From assembly GCA_024233515.1 (NCBI GenBank), contig JACKPO010000008.1:31313-95312 (forward strand): 64,000 nucleotides of DNA, given 5' to 3'. Position numbers and translations under genes: made by a program. Below the pieces are notes generated by a model. The model made no database searches and was not told where the DNA came from. It saw only the letters and a program-made list of their open reading frames with translations. Positions 24,574-33,409 of the stretch are shown piece after piece (position 1 is the stretch's first letter; every line of letters begins with the position of its first letter). The stretch is from Chlamydiales bacterium (GTDB taxonomy: Bacteria; Chlamydiota; Chlamydiia; Chlamydiales; Simkaniaceae).

Positions 24574-27500
24574 TTATTGTTTTTTTTCAAAGTAGGCTTT
24601 TGAGAGGTCAATATTCCCATTTGAGGTGTGCTCATCAAGAACGAGATTTTTTTGTTTGAGATACCACCCTACTCCATAAAAGATTGGAATCACGACAACA
24701 TCTTTAATCAAAAGCTCCTCAGCCTCTCTTAAGAAACTTGCTCGCCGCTCAGGATCAATCGTTCGATCGGACTGATCTAAAAGGCTTTGGAATTGTTCGT
24801 TCTCCCATCCAGAAAAGTTTACCTTTTCTTTTGTATACTTGAAAGACTGCAGGGTATAGAGGGGATCTTTATACCATGAACTCCAGTTGATTCCTCCCAC
24901 CTGATAGTTACGCGTTGTCATCTTTTTGAAATGTTTCGACCATTCTGCCTCTTCGATGACACACTTGACCCCCAACGTTCCTTCGAGCTGCTCTTTATAG
25001 ATGATCGCACTGTTTTTATCGGTCTTAGGGATCGAAAGATAGACAATCGGGAAATCATCTAACTTCATTCGAAGTTCATCCAAGGCTTCTAGGAAGATGT
25101 CTTGGGCCTGTTTAGGATCTTCGGGAAGAAGAAACGGACTCGTCTTACACTGGGTCAATTCATAAGGGATTGGGGTAAAGGCTTCAATACTTCCCGCTAA
25201 ATGTTGGTTAATCACCTCACGACGACAAATCGCCATTGAAAACGCTTTACGAATCTTAAGTTGATTAAACGGAAATTCGTTGGTGTTAAAGCATAGCCAA
25301 GCAAGGTTTAGGGAAGGGTATCGGGAAATCCTTTCCTTGATCATTTTCTTAGTCTCTTTATCCCCTGTTGGGCAGAGATTCGAACAAATGATATCGAGTT
25401 GTCCATGATCAAACATATGAAGAGCTGTAGAAAGGCCAACCTGACTCAAGTTGATCTGATCGATTTTAATCTTGTCTTGATTCCAAAATTTTGGATTCTT
25501 TTTAAACTCATAGATGTGGCTCCCTGAAGGAAGGGTGAGGCAAAAAGGGCCATTACACACGAAGTGCTCATTTTTCTGCGATGCCCAGTTCGGGTGCATT
25601 TTATCAACGCGGTGGTTGATAGGTGAATAAAGGGTATTACTTGTTAACTCAATGAAATAGGGGGCAGGATTTTCAAGCTCAACTTTCAACGTAACATCAT
25701 TAATGGCTGTAATCCCTACTTCATCAATACTGACCACCCCCTCTCTTGCTTTACGAGCATTCTTAATGGGGTAGAAGACATAGGCAAAGGGTGTTGAAAA
25801 GCTGGGGGATAAAACCTTTTTCCAAGCATATTCAAAATCATGGGCCGTGACTGGATCTCCATTCGACCAATAACTTTCTCTCAGGGTGAATGTGTAGACC
25901 TTTTTATCGTTTGATAAATCATAAGTCTTTGCAACAGCGCATGTGGGGAATCCATTATCGTCAATGCGAACGAGACCATCAAAGAGGAGTTTCACAAGAG
26001 CACTCGATTCTTGGTCTCCCCCAATTCTAGGATCTAGTGAAACAATCGTCGTATAAGGAGCTCTCAGGACTTGAAGCTGCTCTTTCTGTTTTTTCCATTT
26101 TTCAAGAGCCGTTAACAGGGTTCTCTTGAGTTTTTCATGTTTCTCTTCACTCATTTCCTCATAGATAAAACTAAAATAGTGATATCCCTCAAAGGTTAAC
26201 ATGGAAGAAATCAGTGAGCGCTCTTGGACCTGGAATTCTGAAAGGGCCTCTTCAATGAGAGGCTGAAAATCAGCGGTATTTGAGCGGATAACCGCGACTG
26301 TAATATGTTGATTCTTCTCAAGTTCAAGCTGGAACGCCTTATCTTTCGAATGCTCTTGCTCCGTGACTTTTAAGAAGATTTCAAAAAAGTAGCTTAGAGA
26401 CCGCAAAGAGATTGTGGCTTGAGATTCAATGGGGTTCAGGGAATAGAAAAAGTTCTCGAGGAGTTCTAGATTCCGCATAGAGATATCTTGGAACAGACGC
26501 TTGAACTGACTGAGAAGCTCTCCTTGCTTCACCATCATTCCCCCGTTGTAGTCGCGGATATCTCCTAGATGTTTTGTTAAAAAACTGACAATTTCATCCC
26601 GCGCGATATAGAGGTTCACCGAAAAGTCCATTCTAAGGAAGGAGGGAAGCTTAGCAATCTGCAAGCGGAAAACATTGGCCTCGATAGGAAAGGTATTATG
26701 GGCAAAGTTCACACTTTGCACGCGCTCTAAAATAAAGCGAATACGGGGATCTTGGTTCTTTAAGAGCTCTTGGAGGGAAGGCATCCCCTCCCTCTTGATC
26801 CTAAGGAGGACTACCGTGAAAACAAGATCGTCCTGAGAGTGTTGATCAAAGTTAATCATCATCTGAGGAAGATCTTCGTCCATCTTCAATTCTCTGGAGA
26901 GGATTAAGATGTTGCGCATCGTCTCTTCTTCATTGCGGACCATGAAAAGGGAGGGAACAAGGTGCTCGATCCGTTTTTTTAGCTCTCCTTCCAGGTTATC
27001 CCTTAGGGTTTTCTTTTCCTCGAGAGTTAAAGGGCTCCCATCATTTTTTTCGATCTCAACATAGAGGGTATGAATCGGGTCATTGATAAGAGCGGAGCGG
27101 TAGGTGGACCCTGCAACAATCCGCATGTTGGGATAGAACTTTAGAATCGCTTGAAGAACATGTTTTTCGTTAAAAATCTCATATTGATGAAAGAGATTGA
27201 GGCCTATCGAAAGACCAAGGACGGGCTTTCGACCAAAGGGAAAGGAGAGTTCTGTCGCCATGAAGCGGATTTTCATATGCCTTTTTTCTGGGAAGGCATT
27301 GATCTCCCTTTTCAACTGCCTTCTTAAGAGGATGAAGGTCAGAATAATCTTCCCAAGGTGGATATACGATCTCTCTTCGCGGAATTCTTTGCTGGCGTAG
27401 GCTTGCATAAAGGCCAGTCGCTCAAAGAGTGTTTCATCAAGATCGTCGGGAAAGCGATGGAGAAGCTTGATAAACGACTCTCTAATGAGGTTCATTTTAT

Positions 27501-28056
27501 GGTCGAGCGGGAGGATCTTTGTTTCTAATAAAACCGGGGCATAACGTCGGGCAGAAAGGGCTGAAATGATTTCTCTTTTGAGGAGCGGGAGATTTTCCTT
27601 CAGTAAATTCCCCTCTTTTCGGTTGTTGATGAGAACCTTTGCCTCCCCAATGAAGAAAGACTCTTTAGGGTGGTGATCGAAATAGAACTCCATATGTTCA
27701 AAAGAAAGGATCGTCGTTTCTTGGTGGGGAAGAAGCCACCGTTTGATCATTTCTGTAACAAAGGTCTCTGTAGGAAGGCTAGACAGGGGGGGAATAAGAA
27801 AAAAAAGGGTGACCGTATCGGGTGGAGATTCAAAAGAGCTCCAGGAAATCCAAGGGATCGACGCATTGATCCATTGTTCTAGTGATTGTTTATCTTTGAA
27901 TGGTAGCGGCTTAGGGAGATGTTCTAAAAGAACGCCTCTCATTTTCTCAACATGGGCCTGAAGATTTTTTGAACGGCTATAAAAAGGAAAGGCCGGGTGA
28001 ATGGTCAAATCCTTTGCTAGCTCAATCTTCTGTTTGGAAAGAGCTTTAATTTCCAT
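24574..28056 (-). CDS. fusion of unknown ~650-residue domain with OppA-like peptide-binding domain, no signal peptide
   Basis: 1160 residues. The C-terminal ~495 residues (from TTIVSLDPRIGGD, near residue 668) are a full SBP_bac_5 fold: LLFDGLVRIDDNGFP, YTFTLRESYWSNGDPVTAHDFEYAWKK, LKIRKAFSMAICRR, WSSWYKDPLYTLQSF. It is a clear paralogue of the OppA at 20748. The N-terminal ~650 residues are not recognised. They are soluble, charged, alternating helices and strands, and contain possible repeated blocks (FNEKHVLQAILKFYPNMRIV; LTLEEKKTLRDNLEGELKKRI). The N-terminus (MEIKALSKQKIELAKDL) has no export signal, so a normally extracytoplasmic domain seems to be placed in the cytoplasm. Confidence 0.75.
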   Translation of the reverse strand: MEIKALSKQKIELAKDLTIHPAFPFYSRSKNLQAHVEKMRGVLLEHLPKPLPFKDKQSLEQWINASIPWISWSSFESPPDTVTLFFLIPPLSSLPTETFVTEMIKRWLLPHQETTILSFEHMEFYFDHHPKESFFIGEAKVLINNRKEGNLLKENLPLLKREIISALSARRYAPVLLETKILPLDHKMNLIRESFIKLLHRFPDDLDETLFERLAFMQAYASKEFREERSYIHLGKIILTFILLRRQLKREINAFPEKRHMKIRFMATELSFPFGRKPVLGLSIGLNLFHQYEIFNEKHVLQAILKFYPNMRIVAGSTYRSALINDPIHTLYVEIEKNDGSPLTLEEKKTLRDNLEGELKKRIEHLVPSLFMVRNEEETMRNILILSRELKMDEDLPQMMINFDQHSQDDLVFTVVLLRIKREGMPSLQELLKNQDPRIRFILERVQSVNFAHNTFPIEANVFRLQIAKLPSFLRMDFSVNLYIARDEIVSFLTKHLGDIRDYNGGMMVKQGELLSQFKRLFQDISMRNLELLENFFYSLNPIESQATISLRSLSYFFEIFLKVTEQEHSKDKAFQLELEKNQHITVAVIRSNTADFQPLIEEALSEFQVQERSLISSMLTFEGYHYFSFIYEEMSEEKHEKLKRTLLTALEKWKKQKEQLQVLRAPYTTIVSLDPRIGGDQESSALVKLLFDGLVRIDDNGFPTCAVAKTYDLSNDKKVYTFTLRESYWSNGDPVTAHDFEYAWKKVLSPSFSTPFAYVFYPIKNARKAREGVVSIDEVGITAINDVTLKVELENPAPYFIELTSNTLYSPINHRVDKMHPNWASQKNEHFVCNGPFCLTLPSGSHIYEFKKNPKFWNQDKIKIDQINLSQVGLSTALHMFDHGQLDIICSNLCPTGDKETKKMIKERISRYPSLNLAWLCFNTNEFPFNQLKIRKAFSMAICRREVINQHLAGSIEAFTPIPYELTQCKTSPFLLPEDPKQAQDIFLEALDELRMKLDDFPIVYLSIPKTDKNSAIIYKEQLEGTLGVKCVIEEAEWSKHFKKMTTRNYQVGGINWSSWYKDPLYTLQSFKYTKEKVNFSGWENEQFQSLLDQSDRTIDPERRASFLREAEELLIKDVVVIPIFYGVGWYLKQKNLVLDEHTSNGNIDLSKAYFEKKQ

Positions 28057-28081
28057 GGGTCCACTATATGAAATGAAATGA

Positions 28082-29167
28082 TTATTTCAAACCTTTCTTT
28101 CTTTCATGACGTGCAATGGCAAGTTCGATCAGTTGATCGATCAACTCTTGATAGGGAAGACCACTCACCTCCCAAAGTTTTGGATAGAGGCTAATCTGAG
28201 TAAACCCTGGGATCGTATTGAGCTCATTGATTAAAAAGGTTCCATCTTTTTTCAGGAAAAAATCGGCCCGCGCCATCCCCTCGCAGCGGAGGACTTTGAA
28301 AGCTTTCAATGCCAGCTGCTGGACCTCTTTCATTTTTTCTGGAGGAAGTGCTGCAGGGAGCTGAAAGGCAGCCCCCTTCTCATCAAGATATTTCGCCTCA
28401 TACGAATAATATTCATGGGAAGGGATAATTTCCCCTGCGAGGGAAACGGTGGGATTTTCATTTCCGAGAACAGAACATTCTATTTCTCTCCCCTCAATTC
28501 CCTCTTCAATTAAGATCCTCTCATCATAGCGAAAGGCCTCTCGGAGTGCTGGGGTTAGCTCTTCCTTTGAATGGACCTTGCTGATTCCTACTGAGGATCC
28601 CATCTGAGAGGGCTTTACGAAAAAAGGAAACGGAAATCTTTGGAGGAGCCTCTCTTCATCAAGGGGATCACTTTGATGCATGACTTCATACCGAACAACT
28701 GGAAGACCATGGGCCCGAAGAAGATCTTTCATCACCCCTTTATCCATGCAAATCGCCGAGCTGAGGTGATCGGGTCCAACATAAGGGAGATTCGCAAGCT
28801 CAATCAGCCCCTGAACGGTTCCATCTTCTCCAAGAGGTCCGTGCAAAATCGGAAAAATGACATCGAATCCCCTTTTCAAACTGCAGGGAGAAAAGAGAAT
28901 CTCCCTAGGAGAGGCTTTATGGGCAACTAGAGGAAAATGGGGGTCATTTTCTTGGAAGGTCGGAAGATAATTATTTTTGAGAGAAAGAAGGAAGGGTTCT
29001 TTTTTTAGAAAATGCCACGATCCTTTTTTATCGATCCCGATAGGAAAAACGTCATATTTCTTGGGGCATAAATGTTCGACAACCGATTTTGCAGAACGGA
29101 CCGAGACTTCATGTTCTGCCGATTGCCCTCCAAAGAGAACTCCAAGTCGAATCTTCGTTTGCATCAT
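28082..29167 (-). CDS. ddl: D-alanine--D-alanine ligase
   Basis: 361 residues, an ATP-grasp enzyme joining two D-Ala for peptidoglycan. It shows LGVLFGGQSAEHEVSVRSA at the start, HGPLGEDGTVQGLIELANLPYVG, FVKPSQMGSSVGISKV, IEGREIECSVLGN and the metal site FLINELNTIPGFT. It is free-standing rather than fused to MurC as in Chlamydiaceae, which points to a different chlamydial family. A run of about 26 bp separates it from the divergent SprT-like gene, so promoters must be within or overlapping these genes. Confidence 0.92.
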   Translation of the reverse strand: MMQTKIRLGVLFGGQSAEHEVSVRSAKSVVEHLCPKKYDVFPIGIDKKGSWHFLKKEPFLLSLKNNYLPTFQENDPHFPLVAHKASPREILFSPCSLKRGFDVIFPILHGPLGEDGTVQGLIELANLPYVGPDHLSSAICMDKGVMKDLLRAHGLPVVRYEVMHQSDPLDEERLLQRFPFPFFVKPSQMGSSVGISKVHSKEELTPALREAFRYDERILIEEGIEGREIECSVLGNENPTVSLAGEIIPSHEYYSYEAKYLDEKGAAFQLPAALPPEKMKEVQQLALKAFKVLRCEGMARADFFLKKDGTFLINELNTIPGFTQISLYPKLWEVSGLPYQELIDQLIELAIARHERKKGLK

Positions 29168-29193
29168 AAAACCACCTGTCTTATTTTATACCT

Positions 29194-30231
29194 ATGGAAC
29201 TCCTTTATTCAAACACAATTCTCTCCTTCCTAAAAAAAGTGCGCATGCTTTCCCAGCAGATTCTTACCGAAGAAATGGGGCTGAAAGTGGGGCGCTCCCG
29301 CCTCTATTATCAAAGGGGTTCCTATCCTCTTAATTTTGTCGTTTTTGACCATCCCACACGCTTAGGATATTTCACCTCCACTCATTATGAAATCGGAATC
29401 AATAAACTCTTTCTTGTGGAAAAGGATGAGGAGATCAAAAATCTGTTGCGTCACGAGCTTGCCCACTATATGACTTTTCTAGACTATGGAGAAGGGGTCC
29501 CTTCCCATGGAAAGGAATTCCGCTCGGTTTGCGAGCGCTATGGATGGTCCTCAAGAGTTTCACGGGCAAAGGTTCCCATTGAAAAGGCAGTTAAAAATCG
29601 CCGCATCGCCGAAAAGGTTCGAAAGCTTCTCTCTCTTGCTGAAAGCCACCACAAAGAAGAGGCGCAAGCTGCAACACTCAAAGCGCAAGAGCTCCTTCTT
29701 AAACATAACCTCTCATCTCATGACGTCGAGGAAGAAACTGTTGTGAAACGGATTTTCAAGGGGAAACGGTGTAGTGCAAAGCTTCAGGCTATTGCTGAGA
29801 TCCTCCGGACCTTTTTCGTCTATCCTGTTTTCAATCATGGGAAAAACGCACTTTATCTGGAAATCATTGGAGAGCGCCTTAATGTTGAAATAGCAGACTA
29901 TGTCTTCCACTTCCTCGATCATCATCTAGAAGCGCTTTGGATGTCTCGCCCCTCAACCCTCAAGGGGCTCGCAGCTAAAAATGCCTTTTTCCGTGGCATC
30001 TCCAAAGGATTTCTTTCAAAGGAGCCCCCTTCTTCTGGGCTGATGCGGATCGAGCGCGCTTTGATGGAGCGCGTGGGAACGATTTATCCCCATCTTTCCT
30101 ATAGGAAAAGTTCTTATCGCTATTCTTCCCATGCAGAAAAAGAAGGGGTACGTGTGGGGCAAACTCTTAAGATTCGAGAAGGGATAAAAAAAGCCTTTCG
30201 TCCTCTTATTTCCTGGAATAGGTTGCCATAA
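29194..30231 (+). CDS. SprT-like zinc metallopeptidase with DUF2786 domain
   Basis: 345 residues. Residues ~50-115 form a SprT-type domain: YEIGINKLFLVE, then the zinc motif RHELAHYMTF (HExxH) and a third ligand in PSHGKEFRSVCERYGW. Residues ~130-180 match DUF2786 (IAEKVRKLLSLAESHHKEEAQAATLKAQELLLKHNL). The rest is unrecognised apart from an aromatic, basic tail. SprT/Spartan proteins cleave protein-DNA crosslinks in eukaryotes; the bacterial role is unclear. Cytoplasmic, no signal peptide. Confidence 0.78.
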   Translation: MELLYSNTILSFLKKVRMLSQQILTEEMGLKVGRSRLYYQRGSYPLNFVVFDHPTRLGYFTSTHYEIGINKLFLVEKDEEIKNLLRHELAHYMTFLDYGEGVPSHGKEFRSVCERYGWSSRVSRAKVPIEKAVKNRRIAEKVRKLLSLAESHHKEEAQAATLKAQELLLKHNLSSHDVEEETVVKRIFKGKRCSAKLQAIAEILRTFFVYPVFNHGKNALYLEIIGERLNVEIADYVFHFLDHHLEALWMSRPSTLKGLAAKNAFFRGISKGFLSKEPPSSGLMRIERALMERVGTIYPHLSYRKSSYRYSSHAEKEGVRVGQTLKIREGIKKAFRPLISWNRLP

Positions 30232-30289
30232 ATCATTAAAGAAGTTAACCTAATGAGGTTTTGTAAACCTAAACAAAGAGGGAGTACGA

Positions 30290-30526
30290 ATGAAAAAAAT
30301 GTCAATTTTAGCACTAGCAGCAGCAACACTTTTTGGAACACTTTACGCTGACGAAGAGCCAGTAAAAGATGAGCCGGTTGCTACCACTGATTCTACAGAA
30401 GAGACTGAAGAAGGAACTTCTGTTTCTTTTAACGACGGTGAAGAAGAAGGCGAAGTAAAAGCTGATAGCTTTCTTGCTGCAAATGATGACGAAGAAAAAC
30501 CTGTAGAAGACGAGCGCATCGCGTAA
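30290..30526 (+). CDS. small, very acidic exported protein
   Basis: 78 residues. The signal peptide is unmistakable (KKMSILALAAATLFGTLYA), predicted cut before DEEP. The mature ~58 residues are about one third Asp/Glu with repeated EEP/DEEKPVED patterns and no Cys or Trp. GAGGGAG precedes the ATG and a strong terminator follows 20 bp after the stop, so it is a well-defined single-gene unit. No family is recognised. Such peptides could bind cations or basic proteins in the periplasm; that is speculation from composition. Confidence 0.75.
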   Translation: MKKMSILALAAATLFGTLYADEEPVKDEPVATTDSTEETEEGTSVSFNDGEEEGEVKADSFLAANDDEEKPVEDERIA

Positions 30527-30545
30527 GTTTTTCTATTGGACATAT

Positions 30546-30572
30546 GGCGAGCCACAGAGGCTCGCCTTTTTT
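30546..30572 (+). terminator. rho-independent terminator after the acidic exported protein
   Basis: A perfect 8-bp stem GGCGAGCC/GGCTCGCC with loop ACAGA is followed by six T. The ATG of the next gene is placed directly after the T-run, so that gene needs its own promoter or depends on read-through. Confidence 0.92.
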
Positions 30573-30977
30573 ATGCCTGTCACTAAAGAGAAAAAAGAAG
30601 CCTTAGAAAAACGGATGGAAGAACTCGAGATCTTTGAGCAAGATCTAGTCGAGAAATTCATCTTGGGCTCAGGAAGTGGAGGGCAAAAGATCAATAAAAC
30701 CGCCTCCTGTGTCTATCTCAAACATCTTCCTTCTGGCATTGAAATCAAGTGCCAACAAGACCGATCCCGTGAAATGAACCGCTTTTTTGCACGGCGAGAG
30801 CTTTGCGAAAAAATTGCAACAAAGATCCATGGGGAAAAAACGAAAAAAGAGCGGGAAATTCAAAAAAAACGGCTCCAAAAAAAGCGACGATCACGCAGAA
30901 TGAAGCAAAAGATCCTCGAAGAAAAGAGGAAACATTCTGAAACTAAATCGCTCAGAAAAAAGGTCAAAGAAGAATGA
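30573..30977 (+). CDS. GGQ-motif release-factor-like peptidyl-tRNA hydrolase
   Basis: 134 residues with the RF-1 catalytic domain only: LVEKFILGSGSGGQKINKTAS carries the GGQ loop, followed by VYLKHLPSGIEIKCQQDRSRE. The stop-codon-reading domains of RF1/RF2 are absent. The C-terminal ~50 residues are extremely basic (KKRLQKKRRSRRMKQK), as in ArfB/C12orf65-type factors that free peptides from stalled ribosomes. Cytoplasmic, ribosome-bound by inference. The ATG follows the preceding T-run immediately and has no ribosome site; start at an internal codon is possible. It overlaps the next gene by 4 bp. Confidence 0.82.
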   Translation: MPVTKEKKEALEKRMEELEIFEQDLVEKFILGSGSGGQKINKTASCVYLKHLPSGIEIKCQQDRSREMNRFFARRELCEKIATKIHGEKTKKEREIQKKRLQKKRRSRRMKQKILEEKRKHSETKSLRKKVKEE

Positions 30978-31411
30978 GATTTGTCGATACGATACGGGGA
31001 TATGTGATCCGAATGGAACCAGGAGAAGAGCTTCTCTCCTCTCTTGCCAGCTTTGTCGAAAAAATGAGGATCCCTAGTGGCTATTTCCAAGGGATTGGCG
31101 GGGTTACCGACGTGGAGCTAGGCTACTTTGACCTCAAGAAAAATGACTACGATCGCCACAGCTACTCAGGAGAGTATGAGCTGATTAGTGCAAGTGGGAA
31201 CATTTCGGATGTTGATGGGAAACCCTTTGTCCATACCCATGGAGTCTTCTCAGATGAGAAATGTCAAACCTTTTCGGGTCATCTTTTTAAAGCAACGGTC
31301 ACGATCACGGTAGAAATCTTCCTCTTTCCTCTTGATATCGTTCTCATGCGAAAACCCCACGAAACGATTAACTTCCAGCAGCTTGATCTCCCCCATCATT
31401 TTGTGCGGTAA
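30974..31411 (+). CDS. PPC/DUF296 domain protein
   Basis: 145 residues, one complete PPC (DUF296) domain: RMEPGEELLSSLASFVEKM, GYFQGIGGVTDVELGYFD, a conserved HTHGVFSD stretch with metal-binding-type histidines, and GHLFKATVTITVEIFL. In plants this fold sits beside AT-hooks; bacterial single-domain versions form trimers and are of uncertain function, with DNA binding often assumed. It is translationally coupled to the GGQ protein (ATGA overlap). Its last 44 bp overlap the convergent dapL gene. Confidence 0.82.
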   Translation: MRFVDTIRGYVIRMEPGEELLSSLASFVEKMRIPSGYFQGIGGVTDVELGYFDLKKNDYDRHSYSGEYELISASGNISDVDGKPFVHTHGVFSDEKCQTFSGHLFKATVTITVEIFLFPLDIVLMRKPHETINFQQLDLPHHFVR

Positions 31412-32525
31412 AGCCGCTGACGCGGAAGAAATGCTCTCCAGATGGACCGTACCCGAGCCCTGGAGTGACAATGGTATGACGCTTTTCTAAAAACTCTTGA
31501 AAAAGATCCCAAGAGAGCTTTCCTGGAGTATGAACCCAAAGATAGGGGGCATTAACTCCACCATAGACTTGATATCCTTCTTGTTCGAATTGCTTCTTCA
31601 GTCTCATCGTATTGCGCATGGTGATCGCAATATTCTCTATAATCCCCTCCCACCCCTCTTTTGAGAAAACGGCAAGCCCCCCTTTTTGAGCGATAATCGA
31701 AGCCCCATTAAAAATGGTCGATGCAAAGCGGTAGTAGTCATTCCATACAGAGTGGCCACACTCAAATTTCAGGGCTTTTGGGATGACTGTCCACCCTAGA
31801 CGGATCCCTGTAAATCCTGCCAATTTTGAGAAGGAATTGACCTCTATCGCAACTTTCTCTGCTCCAGGAATTTCATAAATGGTTTTGGGAAGAGTATGGT
31901 CCTGGATATATCCCACATAGGCGCCATCATAAAGGATCACAATGTGATGTTTGATGGCAAAATCGACGATCTTCTTCAGCTGACTGTGAGTAAAAGTTGC
32001 CCCTGTGGGGTTATTTGGATTACAAAGGTAAAGGAGATCAATCTCTGGGATAAGCTCAGGGAAGAACTCATTTTCAGCTGTGCAAGGGAGACGCTTGATT
32101 TCTTGAACTCCTTGTAAAATCGACCCCTCGACATAAACAGGATAAGCGGGATCTTGCAAACCTACACGAATTCCTCCCCCAAAAAGGGTTTGGAGGCGTC
32201 CAATTTCACTTTTCGCCCCATCTGAGATAAAGATTTCATCGGGACTTAAGTGGGGATAAAAGGCTTGGCAAATTTTCTCTCTTAGCTCCAAAAGCCCTTG
32301 CTCTTTTCCATAGCCTGTGTACCCATCGCGTGTTCCGAGCTCATGACTTGCTTTTGCTAAAGCATCGGAGACTACTTTGGGGAGAGGAAGTTTTGTGTCT
32401 CCAATCCCTAAATTCAGGAGGTTAACACCTGGATTCTGTTCCAGAAAAAGGTTTTTCCGTCTGTTAATTTCTGGAAAAAGATAAGAGGGACTCAAAGCTT
32501 GAACCCCTTCTAGCCTTTGGATCAT
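31368..32525 (-). CDS. dapL: LL-diaminopimelate aminotransferase
   Basis: 385 residues, a PLP fold-type I aminotransferase. Family marks include NLGIGDTKLPLP, ELGTRDGYTGYGKEQGLLELR, IFISDGAKSEIGRLQ, LYLCNPNNPTGATFTH and the PLP lysine in NSFSKLAGFTGIRLGW. The last is the DapL version found in Chlamydiae and plants. It converts tetrahydrodipicolinate directly to LL-diaminopimelate, bypassing the DapC/D/E route for lysine and peptidoglycan. It overlaps asd by 4 bp in a dapB-dapA-asd-dapL operon. The final ~10 residues lie in the convergent overlap. Confidence 0.92.
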   Translation of the reverse strand: MIQRLEGVQALSPSYLFPEINRRKNLFLEQNPGVNLLNLGIGDTKLPLPKVVSDALAKASHELGTRDGYTGYGKEQGLLELREKICQAFYPHLSPDEIFISDGAKSEIGRLQTLFGGGIRVGLQDPAYPVYVEGSILQGVQEIKRLPCTAENEFFPELIPEIDLLYLCNPNNPTGATFTHSQLKKIVDFAIKHHIVILYDGAYVGYIQDHTLPKTIYEIPGAEKVAIEVNSFSKLAGFTGIRLGWTVIPKALKFECGHSVWNDYYRFASTIFNGASIIAQKGGLAVFSKEGWEGIIENIAITMRNTMRLKKQFEQEGYQVYGGVNAPYLWVHTPGKLSWDLFQEFLEKRHTIVTPGLGYGPSGEHFFRVSGFTAQNDGGDQAAGS

Positions 32526-33409
32526 ATGAGATGCTCCTTTGCAAAATATTCAGCTGTTAAGAGTCCCCCGCCTGCTGCTCCCCGCATCAAATTATGAGAA
32601 AGAGCTGTGAAGCGAATATCGAAGAGAGGACAAGATCTCAGCCGTCCAAGAGTAATGGTCATCCCCTCTTCCACATCTTTTAGGGGTTGAGGGCGATCGT
32701 TTTCTTCTCGGTAACGAAAGACCTTTTCAGGAGAACTGGGAAGGTCTAGTCTAGGAAAGGCTTCCCAGCATTTTCTAACCTCTTCTAACGTGGGCTTTGT
32801 CTCAAAAGAAGCTGAAATGCAAGCTAAATGGCCATGCACAACAGGAACGCGTGTGCAATGGATACTCATGGGGAGAGTGGGCGCGCCCAAAATTTTTAGC
32901 GATTCTTGTTCTGATTTTTCTTCTTCCCCTTCGATATAGGGAATGACGTTTTGTCCTAACGTAAAATCCTTTCCTGCACCACTCATCGATTGGAGGTTTG
33001 TCACGGCCACACTTTTTAAGCGAAATTGCAGATGCAAGGGGTAGAGGGGAAGGAGCATGCTTTGCAGGGTGCAGTTTGGCTTGGCAATCATCCCTCCTTT
33101 CCAATGTTTCAATATTTCCCCATTGATTTCAGGAATAATCAGAGAGACCCCCTCTTTCAGCCGGTGGCAAGAGGCGGAACTAAACAGAGGAAACCCTGCC
33201 TGGACATAGAGTGGTTCAACCGTTTCAGCCACCTCATTTGGGAGAGCAGAAAAAATGAGGGCACATCCCTTAGCTTTTTCAACCTGTGCACACTCGTCGC
33301 GCATCGGAATAAAGGAGAGTTCAAAATAGGGATGGCCTTTTAAGAGCTTGACATAACTTTGGCCGACAAGCCCCGTACTTCCTAGGAGACCGACCCTTAA
33401 TTTAGACAT
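32522..33409 (-). CDS. asd: aspartate-semialdehyde dehydrogenase (short form)
   Basis: 295 residues, shorter than the usual ~330-370. The NADP fold begins RVGLLGSTGLVGQSYVKLL. The catalytic cysteine is in AKPNCTLQSML. The later conserved block is HCTRVPVVHGHLACI, and the C-terminus has AAGGGLLTAEYF. It reduces aspartyl phosphate to the semialdehyde, the substrate of DapA. Missing length lies mostly in the Rossmann domain (between IPMRDECAQVEKA and LIFSALPNE), as in other chlamydial forms. Coupled by overlap to both dapA (8 bp) and dapL (4 bp). An aspartokinase gene is not in this cluster. Confidence 0.9.
   Translation of the reverse strand: MSKLRVGLLGSTGLVGQSYVKLLKGHPYFELSFIPMRDECAQVEKAKGCALIFSALPNEVAETVEPLYVQAGFPLFSSASCHRLKEGVSLIIPEINGEILKHWKGGMIAKPNCTLQSMLLPLYPLHLQFRLKSVAVTNLQSMSGAGKDFTLGQNVIPYIEGEEEKSEQESLKILGAPTLPMSIHCTRVPVVHGHLACISASFETKPTLEEVRKCWEAFPRLDLPSSPEKVFRYREENDRPQPLKDVEEGMTITLGRLRSCPLFDIRFTALSHNLMRGAAGGGLLTAEYFAKEHLI

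Noticed and set aside
32802..33343. Open frames on both strands inside asd
   Set aside because: Alternative frames of the asd gene, whose motifs are all in the annotated frame.
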